A DNA stretch of 64,000 nucleotides from Desulfosporosinus sp. HMP52 (GTDB lineage: Bacteria; Bacillota; Desulfitobacteriia; Desulfitobacteriales; Desulfitobacteriaceae). Shown here one piece after another: positions 37,258 to 45,748 of the stretch (position 1 is the first letter of the stretch; each line of letters begins with the position of its first letter). The stretch spans positions 1 through 64,000 of the forward strand of contig NZ_JMGA01000039.1 in assembly GCF_000765145.1 (NCBI RefSeq). Direction: 5' to 3'. The notes under the pieces were generated by a model that did not search any database, was not told the DNA's origin, and was given only the letters and a program-made list of their open reading frames with translations. The position numbers were made by a program, and so were the translations under genes.

Positions 37258-38109
37258 TTAAAATGCAGGAACAATAGAACCTTTATATTTGTCTTCAATG
37301 AACTTTTTAACCTCTGGGGAGGTTAGAGCTTTAGCAAGCTTTTGTAAAGAAGGATCGTCTTTGCTGCTGTCTTTGACAACAAGGATATTTGCATAGGGAG
37401 AATCTTTGTCTTCCATTATGATGGAATCATTGAGAGGGTTGAGCCCGCCTTCGAGAGCATAATTTGTATTAATTACTGCAGCAATAATCTTAGGATCTTG
37501 GAGTACTCTAGGAAGCTGTGGGGCATCAAGAGGAGTGACTTTCAGCTGTTTGGGGTTGTCTTGAATATCATTGACTGTTCCCTTAATTCCGACGCCATCT
37601 TTTAGTTTGATAATACCTGCTTTGGAAAGTAGAGCAAGAGCGCGGCCGCCGTTTGAGGGGTCATTAGGAATGGCAATGGTATCTCCGTTTTTCAGCTCAT
37701 CAAGTTTGGTTATTTTTTTAGAGTAGACGCCCATCGGTTCGATGTGGACGTTGGCAATTGAGACATTCTTTAAGGAATGGTCTGCATTAAAAGAGTCTAG
37801 ATAGGGAGTGTGTTGGAAGAAGTTTGCGTCGATATCTCCAGAATCTAAATCTAAGTTAGGGCGGACATAATCTGTGTAACTAACGATCTGCAGTTCGACA
37901 CCTTCTTTGAGCAGTGCGGGCTTGATGAATTCGAGGATTTCAGCATGAGGAATTGGAGTTGCACCAACTTTAAGTATTTTGGCAGCAGTTGTGTCAGATC
38001 CGGTTTTGGGAGCTTCAGTTTTACTGCCGCAGCCTGAGAGTATAAGTGAAAAGGTGACTAAAACAGTGGCTAAAAGGGTCAAATAGCGGTAGTTCTTAAT
38101 TCTTGACAT
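37258..38109 (-). CDS. metQ: Methionine ABC transporter substrate-binding lipoprotein MetQ
   Basis: A 283-residue NlpA/MetQ-family lipoprotein. The signal peptide ends in the lipobox LSGC (Cys about residue 27), and KVGATPIPHAEIL begins the mature methionine-binding domain. ATG 38109 follows GGAGGAG; the frame is open further upstream. Third gene of metN-metI-metQ. Confidence 0.92.
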   Translation of the reverse strand: MSRIKNYRYLTLLATVLVTFSLILSGCGSKTEAPKTGSDTTAAKILKVGATPIPHAEILEFIKPALLKEGVELQIVSYTDYVRPNLDLDSGDIDANFFQHTPYLDSFNADHSLKNVSIANVHIEPMGVYSKKITKLDELKNGDTIAIPNDPSNGGRALALLSKAGIIKLKDGVGIKGTVNDIQDNPKQLKVTPLDAPQLPRVLQDPKIIAAVINTNYALEGGLNPLNDSIIMEDKDSPYANILVVKDSSKDDPSLQKLAKALTSPEVKKFIEDKYKGSIVPAF

Positions 38110-38200
38110 TTTTTCTCCTCCAATTTGTTTAGTTTTTGCCATTGCTTTGGATGACAGAGATCTTGTTGCTGAGTCCTGAAAACTTGGGTAAGTCTTGAAC

Positions 38201-38890
38201 CTAATGGGTAAGCTTGCGTGCCAGAGTTGTTCCTAGGGATTGTATAATCTGAACTATCACGACGAGAATGATGACTGTGACAATCATGACATCGGTTCGA
38301 AAACGGTTGTAGCCATATTGTATGGCCAAGTCCCCTAACCCGCCTCCGCCAACAGTACCGGCCATAGCGGTGTAACCGATGACACTAATCGTCGTGATGG
38401 CGACGCCTAGAATCAGTGAAGCCTTTGCTTCAGGAAGAAGAACCTTTTGAATAATTTGTTTAGGAGAGGCTCCCATTGACAGTGCTGCCTCGATTACACC
38501 GTAGGGAACTTCTTTGAGAGAGGTTTCCACTACTCGTGCGACAAATGGGGCGGCCGAGATCACAAGTGGAACGATAGCTGCAGTTGTGCCAACAGAAGTT
38601 CCAATTATTGAGCGGGTAAAGGGGATTAAAGCTACCAATAGGATGATGAACGGAGCGGAACGGAGAATGTTGATGACGGTTCCTAAAGTTCGCTCTACCC
38701 ATGGGTTGGGTAAAATATGGTCAGGAGACGAGACGACCAAAATAATCCCTAAAGGTAGTCCAATCAGGTAAGCGAGTACCGTGGAGGCGAAAACCATATA
38801 AAGGGTTTCCCCTGTTGCCGGTATAATCAGCTGAAGAAGATCCCCTACTGAACCAGAACCATGGAGAAGACTTCCTATATCAAAGCTCAC
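38201..38890 (-). CDS. metI: Methionine ABC transporter permease MetI
   Basis: A 229-residue permease with five or six membrane spans and the EAA-type loop EAALSMGASPKQIIQKVLLPEA. GTG 38890 lies within the 3' end of metN behind GGAGGTGA, so translation is coupled. Imports methionine with MetN and MetQ. Confidence 0.93.
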   Translation of the reverse strand: MSFDIGSLLHGSGSVGDLLQLIIPATGETLYMVFASTVLAYLIGLPLGIILVVSSPDHILPNPWVERTLGTVINILRSAPFIILLVALIPFTRSIIGTSVGTTAAIVPLVISAAPFVARVVETSLKEVPYGVIEAALSMGASPKQIIQKVLLPEAKASLILGVAITTISVIGYTAMAGTVGGGGLGDLAIQYGYNRFRTDVMIVTVIILVVIVQIIQSLGTTLARKLTH

Positions 38891-39905
38891 GTTTAATCAC
38901 CTCCACTTTTAAATCTCTAGATGTTAAATATTGTTGAGCTTCCTTGAGCTGTTCAGGACTGCCTTGAAGTTCAAGGGTTAATGTGCCAAAAAGTGTGGAT
39001 CTTAAATGATCAATGCTTCCATAGAGGATGTTAGCTCGAACTTCGCAGGTTCTAAGCAAATCAGTGATAATTGGATCAGAAGCCCGTGTGCCAAGGAATT
39101 GAATGCGAACAATTTCTGAGTCTCGGTGAGTTGCCAGTTCTTTCAATAGGTCGACTGGAAGGTCGTTTGGAAAAACTGTCGAGACAAATTGACGAGCGAT
39201 GTCCGACTGTGGTTTTATAAAGACAGACTCGACAGGGCCATTTTCCACGATATGAGCTTCGTGAATAACTGCTACATGGGTACAGATTTCCTTGACAACT
39301 TTCATTTCGTGAGTAATCATGACGATCGTTAAACCGAGTTTCTGATTAATATCACGAAGGAGGTTTAAGATGGAAAGGGTGGTTTGCGGGTCTAAGGCAG
39401 AAGTTGCCTCGTCGCACAAAAGAACTTGTGGCTTTGTGGCGAGAGCTCGAGCAATACCGACTCGTTGTTTTTGACCACCGCTTAACTGTCCGGGGTAAGC
39501 CGTTGCTTTATCTTCCAGACCTACCAGATGAAGAAGCTCTTTAACGCGTATAGAGATCTCTGTTTTGGGAACTCCGGCAATTTCTAAAGGGAAGGCAATG
39601 TTTTCCGATACTGTTCTAGATTGAAGAAGATAGAAGTGTTGAAAAATCATACCGATATTTTGGCGCGCTTTCCGAAGTTCTTTGCTTGAAAGAGCGGTCA
39701 ATTCTTGCCCGGCAACAATGATTTGGCCACTTGAAGGTTTCTCAAGTAGGTTTAAGCAACGGACAAGGGTGCTTTTTCCGGCACCGCTCAATCCGATTAT
39801 GCCATAAATCGTTCCGGGTAATATGTTTAAAGATACATCATCAAGAGCCATGACTTGTCCCTGAGGGGAGGAGTATTTCTTAACTAGTTGTTTAATCTGA
39901 ATCAC
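38880..39905 (-). CDS. metN: Methionine ABC transporter ATPase MetN
   Basis: The ATPase of the methionine importer: Walker A GLSGAGKST, signature LSGGQ, Walker B LLCDEATS, and a C-terminal NIL ligand-sensing domain (about residues 260-341) that mediates inhibition by methionine. 341 residues. GTG 39905 follows GAGGAGGTG. Confidence 0.94.
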   Translation of the reverse strand: MIQIKQLVKKYSSPQGQVMALDDVSLNILPGTIYGIIGLSGAGKSTLVRCLNLLEKPSSGQIIVAGQELTALSSKELRKARQNIGMIFQHFYLLQSRTVSENIAFPLEIAGVPKTEISIRVKELLHLVGLEDKATAYPGQLSGGQKQRVGIARALATKPQVLLCDEATSALDPQTTLSILNLLRDINQKLGLTIVMITHEMKVVKEICTHVAVIHEAHIVENGPVESVFIKPQSDIARQFVSTVFPNDLPVDLLKELATHRDSEIVRIQFLGTRASDPIITDLLRTCEVRANILYGSIDHLRSTLFGTLTLELQGSPEQLKEAQQYLTSRDLKVEVIKREL

Positions 39906-39958
39906 GTGTGCACCTCCTCAATCTTTCTAGACGCTTATTCACTGGTATTTATACATAA

Positions 39959-39988
39959 CAAAACTCCGCGAAGAAAACCCGCGGAGTA
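39959..39988 (-). terminator. SAM-riboswitch terminator
   Basis: On the minus strand, CTCCGCG pairs with CGCGGAG and TTTTG follows. It lies between the S-box aptamer and metN. Confidence 0.85.
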
Positions 39989-40000
39989 CCATTCGGTTTT

Positions 40001-40104
40001 CCTCTTATCTCCCAGATTTCTCTGCAGGAGTTAGCACCGTGCATCTAAGCCGGTTGCCGGGTTTCATCGGGCCAGTCCCTCCACCTACTCTGAATAAGAG
40101 TCTT
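40001..40104 (-). promoter_or_regulatory. SAM-I (S-box) riboswitch of metNIQ
   Basis: On the minus strand the S-box blocks appear in order: CTTATTCAGAGTAGGTGGAG, GGACTGGCCCGATGAAACCC, GGCAACC, GGTGCTAACTCCTGC and GATAAGAG, the last closing P1 with CTCTTAT. High S-adenosylmethionine should stop transcription of metNIQ. The sequence from here to yerC (40280) holds no other clear element. Confidence 0.97.
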
Positions 40105-40279
40105 CTATGAGGTTTTAATACATTAGTGTACTATGGAATGTCTATATATTAGCATAGAGAAGATGAGGTTTGCAATAGGTATATTGGAGGAAATTCTTGA
40201 AAAGAACTTGACAATATGGCAGCGCTTTAATAGATTAAAGGAGAACAGTGATTACTGTTTTACTGAGGAGGGGTATGCC

Positions 40280-40609
40280 GTGTCAAGTGATGAGCGTTTA
40301 CAGAATCCCTTAAATGATGCTTTAGTCGAAGCAGTTCTGCTATTAAAAAACAAAGAAGAGTGTTATCGGTTCTTTGAAGATATTGCAACAGTTGCAGAGA
40401 TTAAAGCCCTGGCCCAACGCCTTGAAGTTGCTAAGATGCTGCAAAAGAACGAGACCTATACTGCAATTACGGAAGTGACGGGAGCAAGTACCGCGACAAT
40501 AAGCCGGGTAAAACGCTGCTTGAATTTTGGAGCAGACGGATATCAACTTATATTACGACGTTTAAAGGAACAAAGTGAAAAAATAGGTGCAAGTGAAGGA
40601 GAATCATAA
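40280..40609 (+). CDS. TrpR-like regulator (YerC/YecD family)
   Basis: A 109-residue DNA-binding protein. The TrpR-type helix-turn-helix is at about residues 60-85 (LEVAKML, then YTAITEVTGASTATISRVKRCL). GTG 40280 follows GAGGAGGGG by seven bases and gives the family length; the open frame extends upstream to 40133 without a ribosome site. It is translationally linked to hisZ, so a histidine repressor role is likely (HisR/YerC-type). Confidence 0.85.
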   Translation: MSSDERLQNPLNDALVEAVLLLKNKEECYRFFEDIATVAEIKALAQRLEVAKMLQKNETYTAITEVTGASTATISRVKRCLNFGADGYQLILRRLKEQSEKIGASEGES

Positions 40610-41757
40610 TGCTTAGAACAAATTTAGGTTTACGTATTCCAAAAGGGATGCGGGATTTGCTTCCTGAAGAAATCTCAGTTCAAGAGGGTTTAGAGGAAAG
40701 AAGTCTAGAGCTATTTAAGCAATGGTCGTATCAAAAGGTATTAACCCCTACCCTAGAGTATTCTGCTTGTGTTCAACCAGATGTTGAACAAGAGGATTCA
40801 TTATATAAATTCTTTGACCGCGAAGGGCATATACTGACTCTTCGACCAGAGCTAACGATACCTATTGCGCGACTTGTAAGCACACGCATGCGTGGCGGCG
40901 AATTTCCATTACGCTTATGTTATGGTGCAGATGTTTATCGGAACTCTAACGTCAGACACAGGGAATTTCGACAAGTAGGAGTTGAACTTGTGGGGTCTGA
41001 CCAAGAGCTTGCGGATGCAGAAGTGATTGCTCTGGCAGTTGAGGCGATGGCTGGCTTAGGTCTGAAAAATTACCAGTTTAACCTGGGACATATGGGTATC
41101 TTTGCTGGACTTATGCTGGAAACGGGAATTGAGAAAGAGCTGCAGGCTAAGCTGGAAGAGGTGTTAGCTCGTAAAGATATGGTTGGTGTGGAAAGCTGTG
41201 TCAGACAAAGTGGTTTACCAGAACGTGTTCAGGAGCTATTACTTCGCCTGCCCCATTTTCGTGGAGGGGAGGAGATTCTCGATGAAGTCCTGGGTTGGAG
41301 TGAGCAACCAGCAATTCAGCACGCTGTAGAAAGCTTAAGAAAGATCTACCAATACTTAGAGGATTTTGGAGTTCAAGCAAATGTATCCTTAGATTTAGGT
41401 ATATTACGAGGCTTCTCATATTACACCGGAGCCGTTTTTGAAGGGTATGTACCAGGAATAGGTTTTCCCGTGGTAGAAGGGGGACGTTACGATGCTTTAT
41501 ACGCTGACTTTGGCGTTCCACAACCGGCAACCGGTTTTGCTATACACCTTGGTAATTTGTTAGAACAATTTCCAACTCCAGTGGTAGAGGGAGCAGATAT
41601 ATTAGTTTATGGATCTGATGCTAAGGAAATTATTCGTCGGTGCCGGGAACTAAGAGCTCAGGGCAAACGAGTAGAAATGGCTCTGGGAGTCTTGGGGGAG
41701 GAAAAGGCAAAGTCGATGGCTCTCCAAAAGAGTATTAAGGAGATTTTATGCGTTTAA
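40609..41757 (+). CDS. hisZ: ATP phosphoribosyltransferase regulatory subunit HisZ
   Basis: A histidyl-tRNA-synthetase-like protein of 382 residues lacking the anticodon-binding domain. Motif 2 (YGADVYRN, HREFRQVGVEL) and GGRYDALY are present. HisZ activates the short form of HisG and gives feedback control by histidine. Start overlaps the yerC stop by one base. The main his operon lies 2 kb downstream with a short hisG, as expected. Confidence 0.93.
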   Translation: MLRTNLGLRIPKGMRDLLPEEISVQEGLEERSLELFKQWSYQKVLTPTLEYSACVQPDVEQEDSLYKFFDREGHILTLRPELTIPIARLVSTRMRGGEFPLRLCYGADVYRNSNVRHREFRQVGVELVGSDQELADAEVIALAVEAMAGLGLKNYQFNLGHMGIFAGLMLETGIEKELQAKLEEVLARKDMVGVESCVRQSGLPERVQELLLRLPHFRGGEEILDEVLGWSEQPAIQHAVESLRKIYQYLEDFGVQANVSLDLGILRGFSYYTGAVFEGYVPGIGFPVVEGGRYDALYADFGVPQPATGFAIHLGNLLEQFPTPVVEGADILVYGSDAKEIIRRCRELRAQGKRVEMALGVLGEEKAKSMALQKSIKEILCV

Positions 41758-41842
41758 TATGTGTGTGAACGAGCAATTTACCCCATGCTTTCTTAGACGA
41801 GAGAAGAATAGTCCCTGTCTAGAGAATACTATTAGGCAGGAA

Positions 41843-41851
41843 TGATATAAT
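41843..41851 (+). promoter_or_regulatory. Extended -10 promoter of pfk
   Basis: TGATATAAT is a consensus extended -10 element 39 bp before the pfk start; no good -35 box. Confidence 0.6.
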
Positions 41852-41890
41852 AGTTTGTAATAGGAATACACTAGAAAATGGGGTGTAACA

Positions 41891-42970
41891 GTGCGAAAAC
41901 TTGCAGTCCTTACAGGTGGAGGAGACTGCCCCGGTCTTAATGCGGTGATTCGGGCAATTGCTAAAAGCGCTCAGGGATATGGAGTAGAAGTATTAGGAAT
42001 TAGGGATGGTTTTCGAGGTGCTGTAGAGGGGGATTTTATGCCTCTTGGGTTGAAGGATGTTTCAGGGATTTTACCTCGAGGAGGTACGATTCTGGGTACT
42101 ACGAATAGAGACAACCCTTTTGCTTATCAAACCAAACTAAATGGAGTCAATCAAGCTGTAGATCGTTCAGATGATGTGATTCGTAATATTCAGAAACAAG
42201 AGATTGATGCCTTATTAGCCATCGGCGGAGATGGGAGTTTGAATATCGCTTTGAAATTTGTGCATAAGGGCCTTAGAGTGATCGGAATTCCTAAGACCAT
42301 TGACAACGATTTAATGGCTACAGATCAAACCTTTGGCTTTCAAACAGCAGTGGATACAGCCCAAGAAGCTTTAGATCGGTTACATACCACTGCGGAATCT
42401 CATCATAGGGTCATGGTACTCGAAGTCATGGGACGTTACGCAGGTTGGATCGCCTTGTATGCCGGGGTCGCGGGAGGGGCAGATGTCATCCTCATTCCGG
42501 AAATTCCCTATAACCTTAACCGAGTTGCCTTAAGTATTCAACAAAGGGCTAAGCAAGGTAAAAAATTTAGTATTATCGTCGTAGCGGAAGGTGCTAAGCC
42601 ATTGGGGGGCGAAATGGTAGTCGAACGCCTGATGGAGGGACGAGTTGACCCCATAAAATTGGGAGGGATTGGTGCCAAAATAGGCCATGATCTTGAAGAG
42701 CATTATGGAATGGAAACTCGGGTGACAGTTCTTGGACATCTCCAACGAGGAGGATCCCCTAATGCCTATGACAGAGTTCTTTCAACTCGCTATGGTGCGG
42801 CAGCCGTTGACGCCGCCCTGGAAGGGAAATTTGGAATTATGGTAGCGCTTCAAGGAAGAGAGATTGTGCAGGTTCCCCTTCAGGAGGCTGTCAACCAAAT
42901 TAAACTTGTCCCACTTAATGATCCATTATTGCTGGCGGCACGCACTCTTGGAATGGAAATGGGAGATTAA
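41891..42970 (+). CDS. pfkA: 6-phosphofructokinase (group III type)
   Basis: A 359-residue PFK. LTGGGDCPGLNAVIR binds nucleotide, IGGDGSLN holds Gly115 at the position where PPi-dependent enzymes have Asp, and PKTIDNDL holds Lys135 where classical ATP enzymes have Gly. Gly with Lys is typical of the group III family with mostly ATP dependence, so ATP use is predicted but phosphoryl donor specificity is not certain. GTG start. Confidence 0.9.
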   Translation: MRKLAVLTGGGDCPGLNAVIRAIAKSAQGYGVEVLGIRDGFRGAVEGDFMPLGLKDVSGILPRGGTILGTTNRDNPFAYQTKLNGVNQAVDRSDDVIRNIQKQEIDALLAIGGDGSLNIALKFVHKGLRVIGIPKTIDNDLMATDQTFGFQTAVDTAQEALDRLHTTAESHHRVMVLEVMGRYAGWIALYAGVAGGADVILIPEIPYNLNRVALSIQQRAKQGKKFSIIVVAEGAKPLGGEMVVERLMEGRVDPIKLGGIGAKIGHDLEEHYGMETRVTVLGHLQRGGSPNAYDRVLSTRYGAAAVDAALEGKFGIMVALQGREIVQVPLQEAVNQIKLVPLNDPLLLAARTLGMEMGD

Positions 42971-42996
42971 TCTTTTCGAAGAGGGGAGAATAAAGC

Positions 42997-43479
42997 ATGA
43001 GTGATAAACTATCTTTAGATCAGCTTGAAGGGTTCATTGATGAAACCTGCGACTTTTTAAGAGGGGATAAGGATGCTGAGGAATTCGAAGAATATGTACT
43101 GGCAATTCTTTTTTTGAAGCGCTTAAATGATCGATTTAAATTGGACCGAGAAATAAGGCGTGAAAAACTTGTGCTAAAAGGATTATCAGAGAGTCAAATA
43201 AGTGAAGATTTAGAGCAACGAGAATCCTATCGTTTGTTTGTACCGACTATGGCGCGTTGGGATGTAGTAAAACAAGAAAAGCAGGACTTAGGTTCGTATT
43301 TAATGAAAGCTTTTGCAGAGATAGATGATAAGAATCGAGGCTGCCTGGGTCTCTTGAACACTATTAATTTTATGAAGACCACAGAAACAGGCGAAAGATA
43401 TATTACTAATGAGATTCTAGCTGAACTAATGAGGCGTTTTGAGGAAATTAACTTGGCGGATGATCACTTGGCTTTCTGA
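42997..43479 (+). CDS. Orphan HsdM N-terminal domain protein
   Basis: A 160-residue protein matching the helical HsdM_N domain of type I methyltransferases (LSLDQLEGFIDETCDFLRG, YVLAILFLKRLNDRF, FVPTMARWDVV). It ends at about the domain boundary and lacks the SAM-binding catalytic domain; no hsdS or hsdR lies near. GAGGGGAG precedes ATG 26 bp after pfk, and a terminator follows. It may be a trimmed remnant or a domain reused as a regulator or partner. Confidence 0.75.
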   Translation: MSDKLSLDQLEGFIDETCDFLRGDKDAEEFEEYVLAILFLKRLNDRFKLDREIRREKLVLKGLSESQISEDLEQRESYRLFVPTMARWDVVKQEKQDLGSYLMKAFAEIDDKNRGCLGLLNTINFMKTTETGERYITNEILAELMRRFEEINLADDHLAF

Positions 43480-43504
43480 ATTATTCAGTAAAAATGTAAA
43501 TTGT

Positions 43505-43557
43505 CCAGAGGACAGAGGGTGCTGTTTCGACGAACAGAGCCTCTGTCCTCTTATTTT
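43505..43557 (+). terminator. Terminator after the HsdM_N gene
   Basis: AGAGGACAGAGG pairs perfectly with CCTCTGTCCTCT; TTATTTTCTT follows. Confidence 0.85.
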
Positions 43558-43615
43558 CTTAATTGATTATAAAGAAATCTGAGGATTTAAACTTTTATTA
43601 TTTATACTAAAGGGG

Positions 43616-43644
43616 TTGCCAGAGCAAAAAGAGATTGATATAAT
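43616..43644 (+). promoter_or_regulatory. hisG operon promoter
   Basis: TTGCCA (43616-43621) and TATAAT (43639-43644), 17 bp apart. Confidence 0.85.
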
Positions 43645-43651
43645 TAATATA

Positions 43652-43679
43652 TTAACACTTTAACTAACTAAAGCGTTAA
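43652..43679 (+). promoter_or_regulatory. Operator-like inverted repeat at the his start site
   Basis: TTAACACTTTA and TAAAGCGTTAA form 11-bp arms with one mismatch and a six-base spacer, beginning eight bases after the -10 box, where a repressor would block transcription. The YerC/HisR-like protein encoded with hisZ is the obvious candidate regulator; this link is an inference. Confidence 0.6.
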
Positions 43680-43728
43680 AATAATGCATTAATTCCTATG
43701 CTACTGGATTTTGAGAGGGGATACCTTG

Positions 43729-44409
43729 GTGGATAAAGATTTTTTAACGATCGCTTTACCAAAAGGAAAATTGTTAATTGATTCAACTCAATTGTTGAGT
43801 AAAGTTGGGATGGAGTGTAGTCACGTTAACGAGGATTCGAGAAAGCTCTTCTTTGATTTGCCAGACAATAAAGTTAAAATAATAATCTGCCGGCCAACAG
43901 ATATTCCTACTTATGTTGAATATGGGGCTGCAGACCTAGGATTCGTGGGCAAGGATACTTTACTTGAGGAAAACAAGGACGTAGCGGAATTATTAGACCT
44001 AAAATTTGGTTACTGTCGTTTTGTAGTTGCAATGCTGGAGACAAGTGTCCCTCCAAAACTCCCCAGCGGAGAGTATGATTTAAGTCTTTTGAATCATCAA
44101 AGGGTAGCTACAAAGTTTCCCCGGGTAACAGAGTCATTTTTTAGTAGTATTGGTATGCAGGTAACTCCAATTAAACTGCATGGCAATATGGAACTAGCGC
44201 CCTGTGTTGATTTATCAGAAATGATTGTTGATATCGTTTCCACTGGAAAAACTCTGAGGGAAAACCACTTGGTTGAAGTGGCTCCGATTCTTGAAGCAAC
44301 GACTCGCTTAATTGCTAATCGTGTGGCCTATCGAATGAAATACGAGCGAATTAGAGATTTAGTAGAAGCTTTAAGAGGATATCTTCAAGCTGAAGTTTCG
44401 GCAAAATAG
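43729..44409 (+). CDS. hisG: ATP phosphoribosyltransferase HisG (short form)
   Basis: Catalyses the first step of histidine synthesis. The 226-residue short form lacks the C-terminal regulatory domain, in keeping with his[20 protein letters not shown] and [14 protein letters not shown] are present. GTG 43729 follows GAGAGGGG by eight bases; TTG 43726 or 43711 are possible. Confidence 0.94.
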   Translation: MDKDFLTIALPKGKLLIDSTQLLSKVGMECSHVNEDSRKLFFDLPDNKVKIIICRPTDIPTYVEYGAADLGFVGKDTLLEENKDVAELLDLKFGYCRFVVAMLETSVPPKLPSGEYDLSLLNHQRVATKFPRVTESFFSSIGMQVTPIKLHGNMELAPCVDLSEMIVDIVSTGKTLRENHLVEVAPILEATTRLIANRVAYRMKYERIRDLVEALRGYLQAEVSAK

Positions 44410-44446
44410 GGCCATGGTTCATTGATTAAGGGAGGTATTATATTTA

Positions 44447-45727
44447 ATGAAGATTGAGAATCTAAATGAACTTGATTTAAACCGACTTACCCGAAAATCC
44501 TATGGAGATGATGAAACACTTGAGCAACGTGTTGCAGAAATAATCAAGTTGGTTCAGAAGGATGGAGAAGAGGCAATCTATAAACTGACCGAGGAATTTG
44601 ATCGCGTTAACTTGCGTCAACGTGGTTTGCGGGTCACACCTGAGGAGATCCAAGAGGCCTATAAAGGGGTGAGTGAGGATTTTTTACGGGCCCTTCGTAC
44701 TGCCAAGACAAATATTCTAAGCTATCATGAAAAGCAAAAAAGAACCTCCTGGCTGGAGCCGAATTCAGATGGAAGCGTGCTTGGTCAACTTTTACTCCCG
44801 CTCAAGCGAGTGGGTATTTATGTTCCCGGAGGTACAGCTTCCTACCCATCGTCAGTTTTGATGAATGCTCTGCCCGCTGTTGTAGCCGGAGTTGAAGAAA
44901 TCGTAATGGTAAGTCCACCTAGGACGGACGGAACTCTTTTGCCGGAGGTTTTAGTCGCTGCGGCGGAAGCAGGGGTGACTGAAGTATACAAAGTCGGTGG
45001 TGCTCAAGGGATTGCTGCTTTAGCCTACGGTACAGAAAATATCTTTCCGGTGGATAAGATAACAGGACCGGGAAATATTTACGTGACTTTAGCCAAAAAG
45101 CAAGTCTTCGGAACAGTAGATATCGACATGCTGGCGGGGCCAAGTGAAATCTTAATTCTAGTGGATGAGACCGGTCGCCCGGAAGAATTAGCGGCAGATT
45201 TACTCTCTCAGGCAGAGCACGATAGACTCGCCTCAGCAATCTTAGTTTCATCCAGTGAAGAGATACTGAAAAAAACTATCGCTGCTGTGGAGAGGCAGCT
45301 TGAAGAATTACCTCGTGCTGAGATTGCCCGAGCGTCCTGGGAGACATACGGAGCAGCGGTTCTGGTCTCTAATCTCCAAGAGGGGATGGATTTGGCCAAT
45401 AAAATTGCTCCCGAGCATTTTGAACTTGTAGTAGAGGAGCCATTTTCTTGGTTAGGCCAAGTTCGTAATGTCGGTGCCGTCTTTCTGGGGAGGTATTCTC
45501 CGGAACCCGTTGGAGATTACTTTGCAGGCCCAAACCATGTCCTGCCGACGGGAGGTTCCGCACGCTTTTATTCTCCATTAAATGTGGATATGTTTATGAA
45601 GAAAGTAAGTGTCATTGGATATTCTGAAGCTGCCTTGAAGAGAGATGCTCAACAGATCGCCTTACTCGCTCGCAGCGAAGGGCTGGAAGCCCACGCTCGT
45701 GCCGTAGAAGCTAGGTTTAAAGACTAA
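44447..45727 (+). CDS. hisD: Histidinol dehydrogenase HisD
   Basis: Zn and NAD dependent, two oxidation steps from histidinol to histidine. VPGGTASYPSSVLMNALPA, DMLAGPSEILIL, LSQAEHD and the catalytic GPNHVLPTGG are typical. 426 residues. GGGAGGT precedes ATG. Confidence 0.97.
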   Translation: MKIENLNELDLNRLTRKSYGDDETLEQRVAEIIKLVQKDGEEAIYKLTEEFDRVNLRQRGLRVTPEEIQEAYKGVSEDFLRALRTAKTNILSYHEKQKRTSWLEPNSDGSVLGQLLLPLKRVGIYVPGGTASYPSSVLMNALPAVVAGVEEIVMVSPPRTDGTLLPEVLVAAAEAGVTEVYKVGGAQGIAALAYGTENIFPVDKITGPGNIYVTLAKKQVFGTVDIDMLAGPSEILILVDETGRPEELAADLLSQAEHDRLASAILVSSSEEILKKTIAAVERQLEELPRAEIARASWETYGAAVLVSNLQEGMDLANKIAPEHFELVVEEPFSWLGQVRNVGAVFLGRYSPEPVGDYFAGPNHVLPTGGSARFYSPLNVDMFMKKVSVIGYSEAALKRDAQQIALLARSEGLEAHARAVEARFKD

Positions 45728-45748
45728 GAACCGAAGGAGATGTTTTCA

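Noticed and set aside
38280-38310. GGTTCGAAAA tract looking like a tRNA T-arm
   Set aside because: It lies inside metI with no cloverleaf around it; no tRNA gene was found anywhere in the window.
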